The translations under genes and the position numbers were made by a program. Under the pieces are notes generated by a model. It did no database searches. It saw nothing but the letters and a program-made list of their open reading frames with translations, and was not told the DNA's origin. A stretch of 64,000 bases of DNA, taken from positions 1 through 64,000 of the forward strand of contig NZ_JAAEAA010000005.1 in the NCBI RefSeq assembly GCF_010119545.1, read 5' to 3'. How positions within the stretch are numbered: position 1 is the stretch's first letter; each line of letters opens with the position of its first letter. Shown piece by piece: positions 60,619 to 64,000 of this stretch. This DNA is from Pontibacter fetidus (GTDB taxonomy: Bacteria > Bacteroidota > Bacteroidia > Cytophagales > Hymenobacteraceae).

Positions 60619-60702
60619 ATGAAAAAGGCTATACAAGACTCACCAAATTTTTACCTTTTACTTGGCTTAAACATTATCAATGCCCTGTTTTTCCTGTTGT
60701 AA
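60619..60702 (+). CDS. Possible 27-residue hydrophobic peptide
   Basis: ATG 60619 opens a 27-codon frame ending TAA 60702. The peptide is charged at the start (MKKAIQDSPNFYLL) and then wholly hydrophobic to the end (LGLNIINALFFLL), i.e. a single membrane helix. A terminator follows 31 nt later. The AT-rich stretch upstream may hold a promoter. It could be a small membrane protein, a type I toxin-like peptide or part of an unrelated non-coding transcript. Confidence 0.4.
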   Translation: MKKAIQDSPNFYLLLGLNIINALFFLL

Positions 60703-60733
60703 CGGGGTAGATTTGTCTAAAAACTTAATAGGG

Positions 60734-60772
60734 AAGGCTGCGCTGCTTTGGTAGGGCAGCCTTTTCTGTTTT
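60734..60772 (+). terminator. Terminator after the small ORF
   Basis: AAGGCTGC / GCAGCCTT (8 bp, 14-nt loop that can pair further) followed by TTCTGTTTT on the plus strand. No other plus-strand gene ends here, which supports a short transcript from about 60.6 kb. Confidence 0.7.
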
Positions 60773-60865
60773 ATAGTTTTCTTAGAGGCCTTTTTCTTCT
60801 GCGTTATTTCTAAAAATATTTCGCGATGTTTGAAGCCATAAGTACTAACTATAAACCTTAACGAC

Positions 60866-61993
60866 ATGATAGGGAAAGACATGCTGGTGCTGGAACTTGC
60901 CAGTGTGCTGGCCGGGCCAAGTGTGGGGCAGTTTTTTGCAGAACTCGGGGCTACGGTTATTAAAATTGAGAATGCCGCTACAAACGGTGACGTAACCCGC
61001 CGCTGGAAACTAAGCTCCGAACCAGCCGAAACCGATACCCCTGCCTACTTCTGCGCAGCCAACTGGGGGAAACAATCGCTGCCACTTAACCTCGCTCAGC
61101 CACAGGATTTGGAACAGCTTTATAGTTTGGTGAAACAGGCCACTATAGTTATAGCCAGCTACAAGCCCGGCGATGCCGAAAAACTACAGGTAGACTATAA
61201 AACACTGCAAACCATAAACCCAAACCTCATCTACGGTCACCTGACAGGCTATGGTACCGACGAGGACAGGGCAGGCTACGATGCTGTGGTGCAGGCCGAA
61301 ACCGGTTTTATGTACCTGAATGGCGAGCCCGGCGGTGCCCCAACCAAAATGCCCGTAGCCCTTATAGATGTGCTGGCAGCGCACCAGTTAAAAGAAGGCC
61401 TGCTGGTGGCCATGCTGCGCAAAGCACAAACCGGCGAAGGCCAATATGTGCAGGTATCGTTGGTGCAGGCGGCAGTGGCGGCACTGGCTAACCAGGCTAC
61501 CAACTGGCTGGTGGCAGGGCAAAACCCCCAGCGCATGGGCTCTGAGCACCCCAGCATAGTTCCGTATGGCAGCGTGTACACAACCCGGGATAATAAACAA
61601 CTTGTGCTGGCCATTGGCGACGACCGGCAGTTTGAACGCTTGTGCCAGGTTTTAGGTGCTCTGGAACTGGCAGCTAATACCAACTATAAAACCAACTACA
61701 GCCGCGTGCAGCACAGGCATGATCTGAATGAAAAACTAAGAAACCTGATCTCCAAACATGACCAGCAGGAGTTGTTGCAGACCTTACATAAACTGCACGT
61801 ACCCGCCGGTGCCGTTAATACCGTAGCAGCTGTTTTCGAAATGCCCCAGGCCCGGCAAATGCAACTTCAGTATCCGGGAGCAAAACCGGGCGTGCGGCAG
61901 GTAGCATTCAGGTTTGAGGATGAGGAACCAGCTTTGCTTACACCACCGCCTGCGTATAAAATTAAAAGTATAGTGCCTGAGAATGAAGCATAA
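60866..61993 (+). CDS. Family III CoA-transferase (CaiB/BaiF type)
   Basis: A 375-residue protein: VLELASVLAGPSVGQFFAELGATVIKIE is the family N-terminal signature, YGHLTGYGTDEDRAGYDAVVQAETG contains the catalytic Asp (in GYD), and GEPGGAPTKMPVALIDVLAA and EGQYVQVSLVQAA follow. It moves CoA between carboxylic acids through a mixed anhydride. The acids cannot be inferred. Monocistronic. Confidence 0.9.
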   Translation: MIGKDMLVLELASVLAGPSVGQFFAELGATVIKIENAATNGDVTRRWKLSSEPAETDTPAYFCAANWGKQSLPLNLAQPQDLEQLYSLVKQATIVIASYKPGDAEKLQVDYKTLQTINPNLIYGHLTGYGTDEDRAGYDAVVQAETGFMYLNGEPGGAPTKMPVALIDVLAAHQLKEGLLVAMLRKAQTGEGQYVQVSLVQAAVAALANQATNWLVAGQNPQRMGSEHPSIVPYGSVYTTRDNKQLVLAIGDDRQFERLCQVLGALELAANTNYKTNYSRVQHRHDLNEKLRNLISKHDQQELLQTLHKLHVPAGAVNTVAAVFEMPQARQMQLQYPGAKPGVRQVAFRFEDEEPALLTPPPAYKIKSIVPENEA

Positions 61994-62065
61994 AACCTGC
62001 ATTTCATAACTCTTTACCCGCTAATCCTGTAAAAACTATATAAAAACAGAGCGTACAAACCAGCT

Positions 62066-62743
62066 ATGGCAGCGAAAGAAGATAGACTAAGCGATATTAT
62101 CAACGGGCTTCATCAGAAATCTGTAACCAAACAAGCCATTTACCGCAATACAAAGGCCACCTTCGACAGGATGAAGGAAATTGCGCAGGATGTAGTAAAA
62201 AAACTGACCGCCAAGATAACCAAACAAGACGCTGATGTGGTGATAGAATACACCAACGTAAGCGAGTTTGAGTTTCATGTTAAGTTCTCCGGCGATCTGC
62301 TCATATTTATCATGCATACCAACATCATCACGTTTCCGGAAGATTATGAGCTGATGCGCAACGACTATATTGAGGAGGATTTCAGGCGCAGGTTTTTCGG
62401 GCATATTATGGCCTATAACTTTATGGCCGACACTATTAAATATAACCGCATGGATGACCCAGGCTACCTGGTGGGCCGCATGCTGATAAACATAGACCGC
62501 CACTTTGTAATTGAAGGCGTGAAGCAGATGGAATTGCCATACGACCGCATCGCTCAGAATGTGATCAACAACAAAACGCTGCGCCTGATAATTGAAAGCG
62601 CTATGGTTGCCGCCGTAAACAACGACCTGATGGGCCAGGATGTAAGCGAAATAGAGCGTATTACCCTCAAACAAAAACAAGAAAACGTGATCACGCAGCC
62701 ACGTAAACTGGGTTTCCAGGTGAGCTCTACGCTTACGCACTAA
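62066..62743 (+). CDS. Conserved hypothetical protein
   Basis: A 225-residue soluble protein with an N-terminal coiled-coil segment (about 15-50, QKSVTKQAIYRNTKATFDRMKEIAQDVVKKL) and a mixed alpha-beta body (VVIEYTNVSEFEFHVKFSGDLLIFIMHTNIITFP; DYIEEDFRRRFFGHIMAYNFMADTIKYNRMDDPGYLVGRMLINIDRHFVIEG). I do not recognise the family. The length, codon use and terminator show a real gene. The large minus-strand frame over it is a shadow. Confidence 0.75.
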   Translation: MAAKEDRLSDIINGLHQKSVTKQAIYRNTKATFDRMKEIAQDVVKKLTAKITKQDADVVIEYTNVSEFEFHVKFSGDLLIFIMHTNIITFPEDYELMRNDYIEEDFRRRFFGHIMAYNFMADTIKYNRMDDPGYLVGRMLINIDRHFVIEGVKQMELPYDRIAQNVINNKTLRLIIESAMVAAVNNDLMGQDVSEIERITLKQKQENVITQPRKLGFQVSSTLTH

Positions 62744-62779
62744 CTATAACCAGCGTAACTATAGTTACCAGATTTATTC

Positions 62780-62825
62780 AAGGGATATAGGATGCTCAGC
62801 AGAACATCTTATATCCCTTTTTATT
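62780..62825 (+). terminator. Terminator after the conserved hypothetical gene
   Basis: AAGGGATATAGGATG / CATCTTATATCCCTT with one bulged/mismatched pair and a 10-nt loop, then TTTTTATTTAG. Confidence 0.85.
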
Positions 62826-63084
62826 TAGTAAACTTCGCAGACTTTTACGGTAACACTAAAACGTGCAGAGAAATTAGTGCGTTGTAGTTAATTGAAATTG
62901 CGTTGTTTGTGTGTAGCCGGATTGCTTTAATTTTACTGGTTCAAAATTCCTACTCCCCAGGAGTACCTGCCTTGATACCTGTTTCCCCACTATTGCTAAA
63001 GATCTTCTTTAGAACCTATAGGCTTCACCTGCCTGTGTCACAGCCCTCCAATTCATCAGAGATATGCCTTAAACTACCAACACT
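62826..63084. other. Intergenic stretch upstream of the EF-hand lipoprotein
   Basis: 259 bp without a convincing gene. A 61-codon frame (62903-63088) starts at a non-ATG codon and runs into the next gene. I treat it as chance. No hairpin or known operator seen. Confidence 0.5.
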
Positions 63085-63969
63085 ATGAAAAATCTTTATC
63101 TGCTAGTGCTATGTGCCTGCTTATTAGCTTTTCCGGCTTGTGATAGCGAAGATGAGCAGGATATAATTCCGAACTCAAACCCAGGCCCTAAACCTCTTCC
63201 TCCTTCAACATCCGTAGACTCAATTGATCCCCAAATAGAAATATTATACCCATTACTTGAAGGAACATACCTGAGGATAGGCAATTTGGCTGTAAATGTT
63301 AATGCCTGGGATGAAAAGCAACTTAAAGAAATAAGAGTATTCCTGGAAGACCCGTCGGGTACACGCAGAAAAATAAATGAAGTGTTTACAGGTATAGAGG
63401 AAGACCCCAAACACCAGAATTTTTTTGCCCCTCTTTTGCCAAACAATGCTGTTACCGGAGGGGTGCATACGTTGATAATAGAAGCAGAAGACATGCAGAA
63501 AAATATCACCGTAAAATCGCTTCGTGTACATATACTAGCCGATAAATTGTCTGAGTTAGATTTTAACACCGCTTTTGCATCAACAGGTTGGTTTGAATGG
63601 AGCAATAATTACGAAACTGCTATGAATATTCTGTTTTTTAATGAAGCGATCTATAGCATACTAAATCAGAATAACTGGGATTATAGTATCGATACCACGC
63701 TTGTAAATGAATTCGGGCTGGATTTTGGAGGCCATAGCCAACTTTGGAAAAAGTGGGATACAAATAAAAATGATCACCTGGAGTATAGTGAGCTGGAAAA
63801 AGGGATGCAGGACCTGAAGTTTTTTGAAGACTGGGATAAGAACAAAGATAATGTGCTTTCGGAACAGGAACTGGCCGAAGGAGTTGGTAAACTTTGGGAT
63901 GTTAACAAAGATAATGTAGTAACTCCTGATGAATATGAAAGGAAGCTGTTGAAATACTTCTTACCCTAA
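63085..63969 (+). CDS. Lipoprotein with three EF-hand loops
   Basis: A 294-residue precursor with signal MKNLYLLVLCACLLAFPAC (lipobox FPAC, Cys19), a Pro-rich linker (30-45), an Ig-like/beta-sandwich part (about 48-150, IDPQIEILYPLLEGTYLRIG) and a helical C-terminus with three canonical 12-residue calcium loops: DTNKNDHLEYSE, DKNKDNVLSEQE and DVNKDNVVTPDE. A surface-exposed calcium-binding protein is the natural reading. Function unknown. The window ends 31 nt after its stop. Confidence 0.85.
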   Translation: MKNLYLLVLCACLLAFPACDSEDEQDIIPNSNPGPKPLPPSTSVDSIDPQIEILYPLLEGTYLRIGNLAVNVNAWDEKQLKEIRVFLEDPSGTRRKINEVFTGIEEDPKHQNFFAPLLPNNAVTGGVHTLIIEAEDMQKNITVKSLRVHILADKLSELDFNTAFASTGWFEWSNNYETAMNILFFNEAIYSILNQNNWDYSIDTTLVNEFGLDFGGHSQLWKKWDTNKNDHLEYSELEKGMQDLKFFEDWDKNKDNVLSEQELAEGVGKLWDVNKDNVVTPDEYERKLLKYFLP

Positions 63970-64000
63970 CTATAAACAGAAAGCCCCGGCTATACTTTAT

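Noticed and set aside
62087-62740. 217-codon minus-strand frame opposite the conserved hypothetical gene
   Set aside because: It shadows a plus-strand gene of normal codon use with a downstream terminator, and the minus peptide has no recognisable domain.
62903-63088. 61-codon frame upstream of the EF-hand lipoprotein
   Set aside because: Non-ATG start, overlaps the next start codon, and no features.
1-64000. CRISPR array, rRNA operon, prophage or restriction-modification genes
   Set aside because: No regularly spaced direct repeats with unique spacers, no 16S/23S landmarks, no phage structural genes and no methylase/endonuclease motifs were seen in either strand.

Overview
The window looks like chromosomal DNA from an aerobic member of the Bacteroidota, most likely Cytophagales/Hymenobacteraceae (Pontibacter- or Rufibacter-like). 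I infer this from the -33/-7 promoters of the form TTTG-N19/20-TAnnTTTG in front of tRNA genes, the lack of clear Shine-Dalgarno sites, several TTG/GTG starts, lipoproteins with short lipoboxes, and families typical of the phylum (DUF4266/DUF3570, NFACT-only RqcH, PhoH, very large multi-PAS hybrid kinases). The genus is an inference. I see no rRNA, CRISPR array or prophage.

Layout. 0-0.7 kb: 5' end of a transposase at the left edge, intergenic repeat modules and two identical tRNA-Lys genes. 0.7-5 kb: SH3b/TPR membrane protein, SDR dehydrogenase, ABC exporter pair. 5.1-8.4 kb: tRNA-Leu(GAG), the ribosome-rescue gene rqcH, a PhnP-like MBL hydrolase, a small conserved protein and a CheY-like regulator. 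8.4-13.7 kb: a 1738-residue hybrid histidine kinase. 13.8-19.2 kb: miaA, pfkA, TerB-like protein, small membrane and lipoproteins, SLC13/RCK transporter. 19.2-20.1 kb: first full copy of a composite intergenic repeat. 20.1-26.7 kb: M61 protease, a Tyr/Asn/Arg-rich disordered protein, META lipoprotein, and a thioredoxin-ApbE-DUF4266-DUF3570 cluster. 26.7-29.7 kb: arsenic operon arsR-arsM-acr3-arsC with two matching operators. 29.8-35.5 kb: envelope proteins, GNATs, and a GT-C/GT2/GtrA glycosylation set. 35.8-42.9 kb: two small orphan proteins, ClC channel, M3 peptidase, heme A synthase, cupin. 43.1-49.7 kb: an overlapping signalling operon (NIT/HAMP/GAF hybrid kinase, CheR, CheB, REC-kinase). 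49.7-55.8 kb: hypotheticals, lytic transglycosylase, tRNA-Leu(CAA) with a decayed tRNA fragment, hscB, second composite repeat, ABM enzyme, SAM hydrolase, PhoH, GNAT. 55.8-64 kb: ComEC, third composite repeat, DEAD-box helicase, a possible 27-aa peptide gene, CoA-transferase, conserved hypothetical, EF-hand lipoprotein.

Two whole-window signals stand out. (1) A short motif, AACTATA/TATAGTT (palindromic form AACTATAGTT), occurs about 185 times by my manual tally, both inside genes and between them, where roughly 8 would be expected at random. It behaves like a highly iterated sequence (compare HIP1 or DNA-uptake sequences). (2) A composite intergenic repeat with a core of about 255-280 bp, ending in a 20-bp GGACAGGT..ACCTGTCC palindrome and followed by hairpin modules in the same order, occurs three times. 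Neither is explained by the genes.
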